Shown here: positions 31,925 through 43,931 of the stretch, one piece after another
How positions within the stretch are numbered: position 1 is the first letter of the stretch
How the letters are laid out: each line of letters begins with the position of its first letter
Source: Nannochloropsis oceanica
Taxonomy: Eukaryota > Sar > Eustigmatophyceae > Eustigmatales > Monodopsidaceae
NCBI GenBank assembly: GCA_004519485.1
Contig: CP038128.1
Span: 265,001 to 329,000, forward strand
Reading direction: 5' to 3'
Length of the DNA: 64,000 nt
Notes under the pieces: generated by a model
What the model was told of the DNA's origin: nothing
What the model saw: only the letters and a program-made list of their open reading frames with translations
The model's database searches: none
Translations under genes and position numbers: made by a program

Positions 31925-33546
31925 CAGGGTAGAGCGGGTGTGCGTCACCTAGGCTTGGCTGTCTATCGATGGTGAATAGTGTCAGGCACGGGAACGGCGA
32001 AAGAAGAAGGGGAAGAAGACGGGGCGGCTGTGAGCAACTGGCTTTCAGGAGGAAAATAGAAGTGGACAGTCGCCGCCAAGACAAGGAAAAGAGGCACCGA
32101 GTCGTGGCCAGGAGAGCGTCGCCCGACACAGATGGTAATGCTAGGCCTAAAGCCACCAGCCGGGGCCGTCATCACATCATCTCTCATCATCTCTTATACA
32201 ATATTATTACTGAAGATCTGCCGTTGGCGCACAATTTCCCAGAATTTACTTATTTGATTTGCCCCGATACAGGAAATCGACGCACCCAGCGCAAGTTGCG
32301 GACTCTAAGGAACTCTTACTTTTTCATTCATTCACATTCTTCCCTTAAAGCCCGATGCTTGTTTTCTGACGGCAAATGGAAGACTCTGGGTGCGTGGACA
32401 GGCCCTCATCTCCCTCCTCCCTTCGGGAATTTGACGTACAAAAGGCAAGAAATAGGCTGTCCAAAGGTGCTTGGATATCAGAAAACGAAGTGATCTTTGT
32501 GTATAGAAAGGTGTTTGGAGTCGTGGCGATTCAAAGTAAAAAGGGTGAGGAATGAGGGGCGGGTCGAGGGAAGTCTTTTTCCAGACAAGTGCATGAGGCA
32601 GTTGGAAAATTTGGCGAAAAGAGCACGAGCTGTCAGCGCAATGATAAAATCATGCGAGTTTATGAATCCAACGAATTTTAACTTTAAGGTGCGTTAAAGT
32701 TCTCGTCTAAGCTCATTATTCTTATAATCCCGCACCTCGTAGACAGGAAAGGGGAGGGAGCTTTCCCCAGCCATTGTCAAATGATAAGAGAAGATCGACT
32801 GTCTCGAATGACACCGTGCATAATTAAAAACTCTAAAAGATATTAAAAGAGATATAAAATGAGGCGTGATCTTGCTTACGACAAAGGCGTTCCACCCTCA
32901 CCATGAAATAACATGTAAAAATTGGGGAGCCATGCGCGGGACACGACAAATTGTCTTCTTCTGATGAGACTATCTATGTTGTTATTTAATGGCCAGGTGT
33001 CTCAGCCACACACTAAAACCTTACTTAACTCACATTTAAGGCCACAGTACGGCCATCAAGCCTTCTTTTTGATCTTATTCCCACGGAGATTCCCTTGTTT
33101 TACTACCGCCTCAACGGTCGATTTGAACGAGCTCTGCTCGTCTTCTTTTTTGCCCCACTTCTAGCACAGCCTCCCAGGGTGGGCTGTTCCGACCCTCGAC
33201 CCTCGCTGAGCAATCAACCACAGTCTCTTCCTTCAGTTCCTCCAGACGCTCCATATGATGGTGACACGCTTTTTTTTTTCTGCGGTCTTTCGACAAAAAA
33301 TTTCTCTTCTAGGCAAGGAAGTGTGCGGACCTCTCTCGCGCTACCGGTAAAGGTTGAGTGAACCAACATTCCTGGAGGGGATAGCAAGTCCCATGGTTGG
33401 AGATGCCATGTGCACTCCGGAGAAGCAACTCCCTTTTTGTTCCATGTCTTCCAAGCGCCACCCTGTCAAAGCCCGCCTCTCACACGCACCCTTACACTAT
33501 CCCTTCCGCACACATACAGGCAAGGCAAGCTACGCTCGCTTGTTCC
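31925..33546. other. Long divergent intergenic region
   Basis: 1.6 kb between the DNAJC7-like start (-) and the desaturase start (+), the longest gap in the window. AT-rich in 32200-33100, with an A/T block near 32820-32870 and a T run at 33270-33279. Plus-strand frames of up to 174 codons show no family or domain. It probably holds two promoters and 5' UTRs. Confidence 0.5.
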
Positions 33547-35821
33547 ATGGCGCCGCGCGATGTGGAGACCATATCTAGTCCCGCAACCAAGGACACCCTA
33601 GCGGAGGCTGTGAGTCAGATGAATCCGTCTAAGGAGGTGAATAAGAATAGGCTATGGTACATCCACGGCAAAGCCTACGACCTCACAGACTTCATCTACA
33701 AGCATCCTGGTAAGTGAGTGGTGTGGGGGCTGGCAGAGTCGAGAAGGGCTAAGAAATTGAGGGACATACCCGAGACTCAAAACCATGTACTGTGGCTCTC
33801 GGAGTTGGCTCCGAGAAGGGTTGAGGCGGAGGGAGGGAGGATGGGAGGGAGGATGGGAGGGAGGATGGAGGAAAGTGTGTTTACCACGGCCTTGTATCAA
33901 TCGCATGCCAAGAGATTCCTCTTTATGTGGCCTCCATTTGTCACTACACATGCTGCTGATGCATTCTGACGTGGTATGCTCCGAGTTGCTGACTCATTTC
34001 CACTTGCATGTACTCGCTCAACAAACTTGCCCAACAAGCAACCAAGCGCTCGCCCTCCGAGCCTCTCTAAGAGTCTGAGTCAGCAATGACAATCCTGTCA
34101 CCCACAACGCCTCGATCCAGCCCTATGATTGATCTCAGGCCATCGAGCACATACGCGCGACTAACTGCCTCTTTTCCTCCCACGCTCCCTTCCTCCTTCC
34201 TCCCTTCTTCTCTTGTAGGTGGACCTACCGTCCTCCTCAACACCCAGGGACGGGACTGCACGGCACTCTTCGAGGCTTTCCACCCCTTCACTGACCGACC
34301 CGCTACCATTTTGAGCAAAATGAAGGAGGTGTGTGCTTGCGCGAGGGAAGGAGGGAAGGAAGGAGGGAAGGAAGGAGGAAGGGAAGAAGGAGGGAGGAAG
34401 GGAGGGAGGGAGGGAGGGAGGGAGGGAGGGAGGGAGAGAGGTCTCATATCGATCAAGCCTAGCGCCAGGCGTAAATTTCTTCTTTCTTCTTGAATCCACC
34501 CTCTGATGCAAGCACTCTTCCCCCCTCCCTCCTTCCTCATATTCTCCTTCTTCAGGTGACCGTCTCCCCCGAGGTCCTCGCGGAGAAGTGCACGGACATT
34601 AGCAAGGGCAATTGGTTTTATCTGCCCGACGGGACCCCGGACCCGTTCTGGGCCGCGTTGAAGGAACGGTGTGGGAGATATATGCGGGAAAATAAGGTGG
34701 ACAGGACGATGAAATGGTCGACATTCTTGTTGCACGTCTTCTTGCTGTTAATCCAGCCGCCGATGTGGTGGTTTGGTTACGTGAATGCGTACCCGTGGTA
34801 TTCGCACGCGGCGGCCTTGGCGATGGGGGTGACGACCTGGATCGCGGGGAGGTTGGGCCATGACGGAGGGCATTTCGCGATTTCGCGCAAATACTGGGTG
34901 AACCGCGTGTTCGGAAACTGGGCAGGCTTGGGGTTGAGTAACATGAGCTATTGGGAAATCCTGCATAATGTGGACCACCACACGGACACCAACACGGAAA
35001 AGGATCCGGATTTGTACCACTACGTGATCTTCCTGCGGGACCATCCAAACTACCCGTGGTCCATCTTTCACCGGTTGCAGGTGGCGAGGGTGTATTGCTA
35101 CCTGGTGTGGAGCTTCACGACGGCGGGTCTCTTAATGATCGAGCCCATGAACATGCTGTTGACCGGATCAGGCACCCGCCCCCCGACGGTGAGGTTGGCA
35201 AATTTCCGGTTGTTCTTTTGGGTGAAACTCGTATTCCATATGCTCTTGTTCCCGACCGTGATGTTGGCAATCCCTATGTGGTTGACGTGGGACAGCTCGG
35301 AGAATAAGTGGGTGGTGTTTGCCATCCGATTTGCGAGTTTTGTGATTTATTGCGGGGTGACGGGCTTGTTGTTTGGGATCTTCTCGCAGGTGAATCACTT
35401 CTCCGAGGACTGCATTGCGGCCGCCAGTCGTGATACCTCCTGGGCCGTGCGCCAAGTAGAGACAGCGGCGAATTTCTGCGTGGATTCATCGTTTTGGTCC
35501 TTGATCACTGCGGGTATCCACATCCAGATTGAGCACCATTTGTTCCCTTCCTTGTCCTCGGATCGTGTCTTGCCCCTTGTTCCCATCGTGGAGGCGACGT
35601 GCAAGGAGTTTGGCGTTAATTACAAGAACTTCAAGACATTTCCTTCCATCCTGGACTCTGTCCATGCTTATATTGACACCTTGGCCTTCCCCAACAAGCC
35701 GGTGGTGGTGGCAGCGGAGGGGTCGACGGGGATGGAGGGAGGGGTGGAGGGAGGGGCAGAGGGAGGGGCGGAGGGAGGGGCGGAGTTGACGACAGTGACG
35801 TCGGAGGGGGTTAAGGCGTAA
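33547..35821 (+). CDS. Cytochrome-b5-fused front-end fatty acid desaturase
   Basis: Introduces a double bond between an existing one and the carboxyl end of a polyunsaturated acyl chain; acts in the ER membrane with cytochrome b5 as electron donor. Exons 33547-33709, 34219-34328 and 34556-35821; phases agree, 512 aa. The cytochrome-b5 domain (about 30-100) has the haem motif HPGG, split by intron 1. Three His boxes are present: HDGGH, HNVDHH and QIEHH; Gln in the third is the front-end signature. Hydrophobic helices lie between the boxes. The C-terminus is a Glu-Gly-Gly repeat tail that looks dispensable. In this algal group such enzymes feed eicosapentaenoic acid synthesis, but I cannot tell delta-5, -6 or -8 specificity from sequence. 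Confidence 0.94.
34343..34440 (+). repeat. (GGGA)n/(GGAA)n purine tract in desaturase intron 2
   Basis: Starts about 15 nt after the donor at 34329 and fills about 100 nt of the 227-nt intron. Confidence 0.85.
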
Positions 35822-37190
35822 GTGAAGCGAGGAGGGGAGGAAAGGAATATTGGGGGGATTAAATGCTGCGGATAGGAGGAAGTGATGAAAGAGGGACAAT
35901 GAGATGAAGAGAAGAAGACATGCACACACAACGACACACTGATACGCATGTCGGCGAGAGCAGAAGGAGCTTGTGGATGATTAACGGAGAGAACGGTAAG
36001 AGAGCGTACGCTCAAGGGACGAGGCTTTATTCCGTGCGAGAAGGAGGGGGAAAGCGAGGGCCGAAAGGGAAAAAAGGGAGAAAGTTGTACAGAAGAGTAC
36101 GTACAGCAAGGGAAGGGAGCAAAAGAGGCAGGCTATGTCGTAGCGTCTGTTTTCCACTCTCCTCTGAATTTTGGGAAGTCCTGCTTGTCATTAAGTTGAG
36201 TGTGATTTTTGTAGAGATGGAGCGCGCACACACACGCACGCAGGACTTATACAGGGTACGCTCCTAAAAACAAACAGGCGAACAGATAAATAGGAACCCT
36301 TTGATTGAGAAAAAATAAAAAAATAAAAACCAAAAAACAGAGGAATGAATGAGCATGGTTGGGTAGAGGAAAAGGATGTGATGGAGGGAAGGCACGCAGG
36401 AGAGCATGAGTTGTCTTGGATAAGCTGCCAGTCGCGTCCTGCTGAGGCCTTAATGAATGGGTCTGTCATTTGCCTCTCCACCGAAATATCATCCCGACTT
36501 TCCCAGAAAAAGTAAAACGAAAAGTTTGTTGCTTGGTATATAATGAGAGTGGCAGGGAGGGCCGTTATCTTTCTCCCTGTCTTGACTTTTGCTGGCATTG
36601 ATTCAATCGATATTCCTGCTTTGTTGTATGTGACATGACTGTTTGAGTGGCTTATTTTTTGAGTCTGCGATAAGAACAATAAGTGAGGAGGGCTGACAAA
36701 GGCGTACATGTTCGGCGCCGTGTAGGCCTGCTTCGGCACTCACCACATAAAGATCCTCCCCGAGGTACACTCATATGCTCGTTCAGAGGACAAGACCAGG
36801 CACGATACGGCAAGTAAAGGTGGTGTTCCTTCTGACCCTTTCCTGGCATTGAATGGAAGCAAGCGCATCTTCCCATTTTCGCCCTGCAAAGACCCGGCTG
36901 ATCGTAAGCATGCATGCCTTGTGTGTGTTCCCTTGCCATTCGTTTATATTTTGGCTTGGTCTTACACTTCTGTGAGGCTATTGCGCGTTATCTTGATCAT
37001 GAGTTATCTTTTTCTACATAATACTTGCCTTGGGTCTGCCATCTTTGATCGGCCCGGGAAACAAAGTTACATATTTATGTATGTACAAACATGCTAACGA
37101 GCTTGTTTCATCTTTTCGGAGGGCATTTTGTTCGTCGTTGCATGCCTCTATTCTGGCGAACGTCTCCAAAACCACGCCATGTCTCTCTTT
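35822..37190. other. Convergent 3' region
   Basis: 1.4 kb between the desaturase stop (+) and the six-hairpin-like stop (-). AT-rich with an A-rich stretch at 36308-36340. A minus-strand frame at 36739-36191 (182 codons) lacks any recognisable domain and is probably 3' untranslated. Confidence 0.5.
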
Positions 37191-39268
37191 TCAAGCCCAC
37201 TCCTCCTTCTCTCTTTTTTCCGTCCCCTCCCTCCCTCCCTCCCTTCCCACTTCCCTTCCACCCCCTGGCAATTCCAACACTTCCTCCCTGTCCAGCCTCA
37301 AGGACGCAATCGGGTCAAGTGCCGCAGCCAGCATCACCTTGTTAATGCTCCTCAACCCTCCCCTTTCCTCCTTCAGCCCTACCGGCGTGACAATCTCCAA
37401 CGCCCTCTCCGCCATTACCCCCACTGCCCTCCCTCTCTCTTCCCCCCCCTCCCGTCCACTTAACAACCTGGCCCCCATAATCGCACCATACAAACGAAAC
37501 GGCAGCATCATCCCACTTTCCACCGCCAACGCCCGGGGCGCTAGGACCTTCAAGCGTGTCCGAATCGGCTCAGCCCACGCACCTAATTTTTCAGTCTTCC
37601 ACCCCATGAGGCCCCACCCCAGGGGATCGCTCGTCACGTGCAACCCGTCTTTATGCCGCAGGTACGCAGATGCCAATCCCTCTAAATCAGCCTGTTCCTT
37701 GGCAATAGGGCTAAGGCTATCCTCTTCCCTCTCCTCGGCCTCCTCGTCCTCCTCCTCCTCGTCCTCCTCCTGCTGCTGCTGCTGCTGCCGCTGCTCTTTC
37801 CCTTTTTCTTCCCCTCCTGATCCTCTTCCTCCTCCCCTCCCCTCCACCTTACGACGAAAGCGACCTACCCGCTCCCCCTCCTGCTTTACAAGACTATACA
37901 CCACCCATCCACTCAAACAATCCTCACTGGGCCCGCGGATCTCCAAACCCCGAATACGCGACATATCAGGCCCCACCTTCCAATATATTCCTCCTTCCCT
38001 CCCTACCTGCCCTCCACGTGGCAATCGTATATCCCCCTGCCCTCCTTGCAGCTGCTGCTGCTGCTGCCCCGCCTCCTCCGGAAGCTGCACGAAGTAAGGA
38101 TGAATTGCCTTGATCAGCTCCTCAGCAAGGGCCAGATATTCCTCTCCTTGTCCTGGCCCCCGGAAAGCCTCGCAGGCCTGAGAAAGGCGGAGGAGGGCGA
38201 ATATCCACTATCGAAAAGAAAGAGGGAGGGAAAAGGGAGAGGTGATGATGACTTTAAATTAAAGGCATACAATTCCTTGGTCATCACAAACAAACAAGAA
38301 TCTCTACCACCCTCCCTCTTTTCCCCCTCCCCCCTCTTTCTCCTCACCTTATCCAGATAATGATAATACATGCCATCAAACGTCATTCCTGCGTCACTCC
38401 CCCCTCCCGGCAACGCCCTCTCCTTCCCAATCCTCAGTCCAATAAACCCATGTGGCGTCTTCACTTCCTCCTCCTTTCTCTCTCCCTCTCTCCCTCCAAC
38501 CATCCGCATGGGGTATGCATCCCCCCGCGGCTGTCCTAACGTTCCATGTACGCACTTGACCAACTTCTCCCCCGCTTCCAACAGTTGTTCCCTGCGGTTC
38601 TCGTCTCCATCTACAGACAAATCACAACGCATGGCTAGACTCACAAAGCACAACACACCCCACGCATCCGTCCATAGGTAGCGACGTTGGCATTTACCCT
38701 CCTTTCCGTAAGGCACCATGGAAGGTCCTGCTTCGGCGGCGGACAAGGGGATGGGAAAGTCCAGGGATGGATCTTCCCAGTTGCCGTAGACGTCCATAAG
38801 GAGTTGGTTCATGGCCTGGTTTTGGGGATGTTTTTGGTTTGGAGTATGCACGTTAAAGGGATCTGCAATGGCAAGCAAGTATAAATTGAAGATGTTTTAA
38901 AGCAAGCAGTCAATCTCTTTTTGCTTTCCACTTCTTTGAGAATAATTTGCCCTTCCAACCCTATTTTCTTTTTGTGTCTTTTTTCCTTGACGTACCTGAG
39001 CGCGCCCTGCATCCTTTTTCAAATTCGCAAGGGCCCCCACGTTGGCCGCCATGACAAAATTTGGGTTGGTACTAAATGGCAATAGGGCGTGGGATTGCTG
39101 CTGGGTGTGATTGCCGGTCGAACTGGAAGTTGATGGGAATAGGAAAGAGGGGGAGGTAGGCGCGGCTGCAGACGAAGGCAACTTTAAGGCAAGGAGAGAA
39201 GCAGACGCGGCAGTGGCAAATATGCTGACCTTCAGGCGCTTCAAGGCTGGCCGAGCATGCCACTGCAT
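37191..39268 (-). CDS. Six-hairpin-glycosidase-like (alpha/alpha toroid) protein, uncharacterised
   Basis: Seen: exon 38207-37191 (339 codons) joins cleanly to an upstream exon ending at 38348, rebuilding YYHYLDKWIFALLRLSQA. That exon begins at 38862, or at a CAG acceptor further in. It carries LWTDAWGVLCFVSLAM, a VHGTLGQPRGDA stretch, and GFIGLRIGKE, motifs I associate with bacterial and fungal proteins of six-hairpin-glycosidase fold. The first exon probably starts at ATG 39268 and encodes a hydrophobic, Ala/Ser-rich presequence (SIFATAASASLLALKL) with a donor at about 38994. That donor is phase 0, while the best acceptor at 38864-38863 needs phase 1, so this junction is unresolved. A Glu/Gln-rich insertion and a Gly/Glu tail are lineage-specific. 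No catalytic residues can be assigned; sugar substrate unknown. Confidence 0.6.
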
Positions 39269-40014
39269 TCACAGGCCTGTGCTTGTGCGGATGGGCTTGG
39301 GAAAGTTGTAAGTGTTCTGTTGTGCTGGCACATGGAGCGAAAGCTTGAAAAGGAATGCTCCTGTTTGGCCTGTTGGCGAGGCGCCGGAGCTCGCTGGCAA
39401 GCCTGATTTGACGCAAATGTATGTCGTCGTGAGGATACAGATGTCTTTCCCCCTCATGTGCCTCCCTAGCTCACCTTTATGCACAAATAGCTGTGCTGAT
39501 AGCGTCCGTGACGGTGCCGAGTGGGCTTTCTTCCTCAGGAGGCTCCAAGTCGTCGTTTTGCCCACTTTCTCATCTCGTTGAACTTCTCGGGGCCGCTCAA
39601 CCACACCTGTCATAATGTCTCTCGCACAGGCAATGAACATGCGATCGAAGACGGTAACAAGAATAAGGGAAAGCAACAGCCGACGGAGCGGGGCATTGAT
39701 GGTGGGGGCGGCAGCGCTTCTTGTGGGATGGCGGGCACCCGAGGCTCAGGTACGTACGCAATGACGACCGCCCACTCTCCCCCCGCCCTTCTAAAATGGC
39801 CTAATAAATATAGGATTGCCCGGCACTAGGAATACATACTCACGCTCGCGTGTTCTACACTCAATAACGCCAGGAGGTGGCCTCCTCTTGAAACTATGCC
39901 GCAATTTTGCACACGCCCCTTTTCCCTCCCCCCTTCCGGTGCTCCCTCCCTCCCTGTTTTCCTCTTAGCATCTCCTCCTGTCCCGTCCAACGGACAAACA
40001 ATGCTTGCATCCCA
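39269..40014. other. Divergent intergenic region
   Basis: About 750 bp between the six-hairpin-like start (-) and the unknown plastid protein start (+). Plus- and minus-strand frames here (up to 135 codons) show no family. Confidence 0.45.
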
Positions 40015-40956
40015 ATGTCACGTCGCCTTCTAGATCAACAATCATTCCCTCAAATTAATACCTCGTCATGCACGCGTATACAGAGGCTCTGCTGCCTTTC
40101 TTTTTCTACTCCGAGAGCAACCATCCTCTCACCCGTCCCTTTCCTCCTCTCCTCCATTTCCACCTCCCTACCCACACAGGCATTTACACTCAGCAACCCC
40201 ATTCACCAAAATCTCCAATCCCTGGCCCGCCATCACATCAGTAGCAGCTTTACCCCCCTTCATGGCTCCCTCCCCCCTTACGATGCGCCCTACTCCCAAC
40301 CGGAGGAAGAAAAGAACTTTTGGGGCAATGACTACGTACCTAAGGAGCGACATCCCGGAACAATGCCACCAGGGACAAGGTTGGAAGACAAGCCGATTGC
40401 AGAGTTGTCCCCTGTGTCGAATATTCCGTACCCGCACTTCCAGGAATGGCCCTATCATTACCGTTTCCCGGCCTACCAGCCCCGCAGGCTGGACTTCATC
40501 GAGTGGATGACACAGAGAGGGCTTATGGTGGAAGATGATGGGGACACACGGGGAGTGCGATTTTTGGGGAGGAAGAGGAGGTTTAGGGCGCAGAAGGCAC
40601 AGGCGGATAAGGCTGCGGCGGAGGGGAGTGACCCCATGACGGTCGATGAGAGGAAACAGGCAATGGAGGGGATCGACGGGGATTATTGGCGCTCGGAAAG
40701 CGCGGAGCTTGTGGAACCGGAGCCGTTTATTTTTGAACGAGCTAAGCAGAAACGGTTTAGGATTCCGTATATTGTGGGTGTAAGGGAGGAGAAGGCGGCG
40801 AGGCTGGCAGCGGAGGCGGCGGCGGGGGGGGGGGGGGAAGGAGGGTTGATGGGTGGGAGGGATGTGGTTAGTGGAGCATCGGCGCCAGAGGCAGGGGAAA
40901 AGCTAGCTAAGGGGAGGAAGACGGCCGCTAAGCCGCCGCCGACTGCCGAGATCTAA
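40015..40956 (+). CDS. Unknown protein with a probable plastid presequence
   Basis: Seen: single exon from the first ATG at 40015, 313 aa. Residues about 30-55 are hydrophobic and Ser-rich and end PTQAFTLSN, an A-F junction as in stramenopile plastid targeting. The mature part is acidic/basic, rich in Pro, Tyr and Arg, with a dense aromatic stretch (PHFQEWPYHYRFPAYQPRR), a basic RFLGRKRRFRAQKAQ stretch, and a Gly/Ala/Lys-rich tail. No transmembrane segment in the mature part and no catalytic motif. The balance of aromatic and basic residues recalls small organellar ribosomal or assembly proteins, but I do not recognise a family. It may be specific to the lineage. Confidence 0.7.
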   Translation: MSRRLLDQQSFPQINTSSCTRIQRLCCLSFSTPRATILSPVPFLLSSISTSLPTQAFTLSNPIHQNLQSLARHHISSSFTPLHGSLPPYDAPYSQPEEEKNFWGNDYVPKERHPGTMPPGTRLEDKPIAELSPVSNIPYPHFQEWPYHYRFPAYQPRRLDFIEWMTQRGLMVEDDGDTRGVRFLGRKRRFRAQKAQADKAAAEGSDPMTVDERKQAMEGIDGDYWRSESAELVEPEPFIFERAKQKRFRIPYIVGVREEKAARLAAEAAAGGGGEGGLMGGRDVVSGASAPEAGEKLAKGRKTAAKPPPTAEI

Positions 40957-41610
40957 GCAGGTGATCAGAGAGCATGTTGAGGGGATGGTAGGAAGAGAGA
41001 AAAAGCGGGGGGGGGGGGGGGGGAACAAGGAGAGGAAGGAAAGGGAGGTCTTCGAGTGACAACAAAAGAAGCAAGGAGCAAAAAGTATAGCTAAATCGTC
41101 TACTGAGCGATGTAAAGCGACGTGTTCCGTGGTTGTCTGGCTGAATTGGATGCTTGTCCTTCTCTGTCCCTCCCGGTTTCCACCATCCTCTTCCCCCCTC
41201 CATCTCCATCTCTCTACCCTCTATCGGCCTTTTCCCTTTCCTCTGTCATTTCATAATCTCTTCTTTCTCCCCTACCCCCCCCCCCCTCCCTTTCTGCTGG
41301 TTTTCTACTTTCTGTGCGATAGTGTCTTAGTCTCCTCACGCTGTCACCATCGTCAGTCATGCTACATCTTTACCTCCCCTCGTGACAAAAATGCGAAGCT
41401 GCGCGCACCATACTTTCCTACGAGTCCAACTCCCCCATAATCCATAATTTTTTTTTTCCCTTTCCTTTCAAGTGTAAAATTACTGAAAACCATTCCCCCA
41501 CATTTTCTTCTGCCTTCTGACTTCGGTAAATTGTGCTTACAACCGCTGCCATTCAAAATCAGTACAAAGCCTCCGTCCCTCCCTCCTTCCCTTATTCCCT
41601 CCATCCTTAA
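40957..41610. other. Convergent 3' region with G/C homopolymers
   Basis: Between the unknown plastid protein (+) and the thiolase (-). Holds a G run near 41008-41022 and a C run near 41275-41287. No gene supported. Confidence 0.6.
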
Positions 41611-43091
41611 TTAAACCCCCTGCAACAACACCGCTATTCCCTGCCCACCCCCAATACACGCACTCCCCATGGCATACCCTTTGCCCCCTCCCTCCTTCAA
41701 CTCATTGGCCAGACTGGCAAGAATCCTGGATCCCGACGCTGCCAATGGATGGCCCAACGCGATCGCCCCCCCATGCACATTCGTCTTGGCCATGTCCAAT
41801 CCCAACTCCTTACGACACGCCAAAAACTGTGCGGCGAACGCCTCGTTGATCTCCACCCGATCCAAGTCGTTCAACGTCAACCCCGCTACACTCAACGCCC
41901 CCTTGATCGCCTCTACGGGCCCTATGCCCATAATGCTGGGGTCACATCCCACCCTCGCCCACGACACAATCCTCGCAAGAGGTATCAGACCATGAGCTTT
42001 GATAACCTCTTCGGTCGCCAACACCAATGCACCGGCACCGTCGGCAATGCCACTTGCATTCGCCGCCGTGACTAGCCCCTCCTTCTTAAACACAGGGGAC
42101 AGTTTCGAGATCTTGGCCAAATCCACCTGCGGCCGCGGGTGCTCGTCAGTCGTGAACAACTCGATCCCCTTCTTAGTCTTCACTTCCACAGGGACGACCT
42201 CTGCGTCAAATTTCCCCCCCTCCTTTGCCTTGGCCCACAGCTGCTGAGACCTCACGCCGTACTCATCGCACTCCCCCCTCGTAATCCCGTACTTCGTCCC
42301 CAAATTTTCTGCGGTAATCCCCATCGGCGTACCGGCCAAGGAGTCTGTTAATCCCGACCAAAGCGAGTCCTTCATTTCCGGGCCTTTCCCCAGGGGCGTG
42401 CCCCACCTCACGCTATTCCCGTCCACGACAAAGGGAGCCGCGGACATGTTTTCTGTCCCTGCTGCCAAGGCCACGGAGGCCTGGCCGAGCTCCATAGCCT
42501 CGCAACCCATCGCTACTGTCTCAAAGCCGCTGCCGCAGAGACGGTTGATGGTCAGGGCTGGCACATGTTGGGGTACTCCTGCCTTGAGACCGACGTGACG
42601 AGACAGATAACAGGCATCGTTGGAAGATTGGATGACATTCCCGGCATAGACTACATCCACGTGCTTGGGGTCGATTTTGGCTTGGAGTAGAGCGCCTTTT
42701 GAGGCCAGGTAGGCGAGCTCAGTGGCGGAGAAGGACTTAAGCTTGCCACCAAATGCACCTGTGAGGGGAAGGATGATGGTGAGGCCGAGGCAAGTGCTGT
42801 GCTGATAGAATACAAAGCCTGGATGAGAAACAAGAGCAAAATTGAGATGCGAGAGGGTGAGAAACAAGAGCAAAATTGAGACGCGAGAGGAAGCATGCAG
42901 TCTTGATGGATGAAGGAGCAGATTGAAGGCATACGGACGGCACAGCTTGAGGGGATGGCTTGCTTGCATAAGTTAGCTCAGTCCTGGTTCAAGAATGACG
43001 ATACAATGAAATTCAAGAACGTACCAAAGGGCGTGCGCTTTGCACCCACGATAAAGAGGCCCTTGCGAGCGGCAAAGGCGGATGCGGCCAT
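41611..43091 (-). CDS. 3-ketoacyl-CoA thiolase (ACAA2-like acetyl-CoA acyltransferase)
   Basis: Cleaves 3-ketoacyl-CoA with CoA in the last step of fatty-acid beta-oxidation, or condenses acetyl-CoA. Exons 43091-43025 and 42758-41611, phase 1, 404 aa, the usual family length. The N-terminus reads ARKGLFIVGAKRTPFG and continues GAFGGKLKSF, as in mitochondrial ACAA2. Active-site features are all present: nucleophile Cys in NRLCGSG, GHPLAASG with the catalytic His, and ACIGGGQG with the second Cys. The intervening loop domain (about 120-250) is normal. The short Ala-rich N-terminus could serve as an uncleaved mitochondrial signal; no peroxisomal tripeptide is present (the tail is LLQGV). It is divergent from plastid glutathione reductase. 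Confidence 0.95.
42824..42891. repeat. 34-bp tandem duplication in the thiolase intron
   Basis: Two near-identical units beginning TGAGAAACAAGAGCAAAATT at 42824 and 42858, differing at one base near the end. Confidence 0.9.
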
Positions 43092-43931
43092 GCTGCTGTT
43101 ATTGCTGCTGTTGCGTGGACTGCTGCAAGGGGGAGTAAGGGATGGGGTGGAGTGAGAGAAAAAAGATGGTCAGTGCGTGAAAATGCGTGCGATCGACGCA
43201 GCGGGAGGAAGAAACGCTGTTGCAAGCACCAGGTTTCAACCGTGAAGCCGTGATGTGTGGGCAGTGCGGATCTGTGGTTGCGTGCAGGCGAGAGTCTGCC
43301 AGTGGTTGAAGACAAATGGTCAAGGTGCTTTGTTCTGCGGGCTGGTGCTTCGACACTTTATCCAAAGCTACAAACTCCATCGAAATTGATACGCCTGACA
43401 GTGACTCAACGCGCAGGAGCTTATCTGTCTTCCTATCCTTTGGTGGGGTGAATGGTCCAGAGCAAAGCGGGAATTTGGTGTGGTAAGTGGACGTACTGCA
43501 TGGCAGGGACGCTGCGTTTGGCGATTCTATCAGAAGGCCTTCGAGTGCCCGCGTCCGCTCACACAACAGATTGCAACAAACTACACCAGCTCAAGCATAC
43601 ACTGCCGGAGAGAGCGTTTGCGCCTAAGAAAACCACCTGCCTGTACCTAAAGCGCGACCTTAGTACGAAAGATGCCTGCCATTATGACCACACAAAAGGC
43701 ATGAGGCATGATATCGATCGTTCAAGCAATAAGCCGTCCGCCCGACCAAATGATTCCCGACCCTATTTTGTACGATTGGGACTTGCCCCACCCATTCGCA
43801 AAGATGAGGCTTATCTGTATAGATTGTGTAGCATGTCGTCTATCACAGACCTCCAGTGTTTCTCTCCCATTATCACACAAGCAGCAACTCGGACCTCCCC
43901 ACCCCAGTACTCTCCTCCCCTACCACCCGCA
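43092..43931. other. Divergent intergenic region
   Basis: About 840 bp between the thiolase start (-) and the glutathione reductase start (+). An open frame from 43452 runs into the reductase first exon, but its upstream part lacks protein-like features and is taken as 5' untranslated. Confidence 0.5.
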
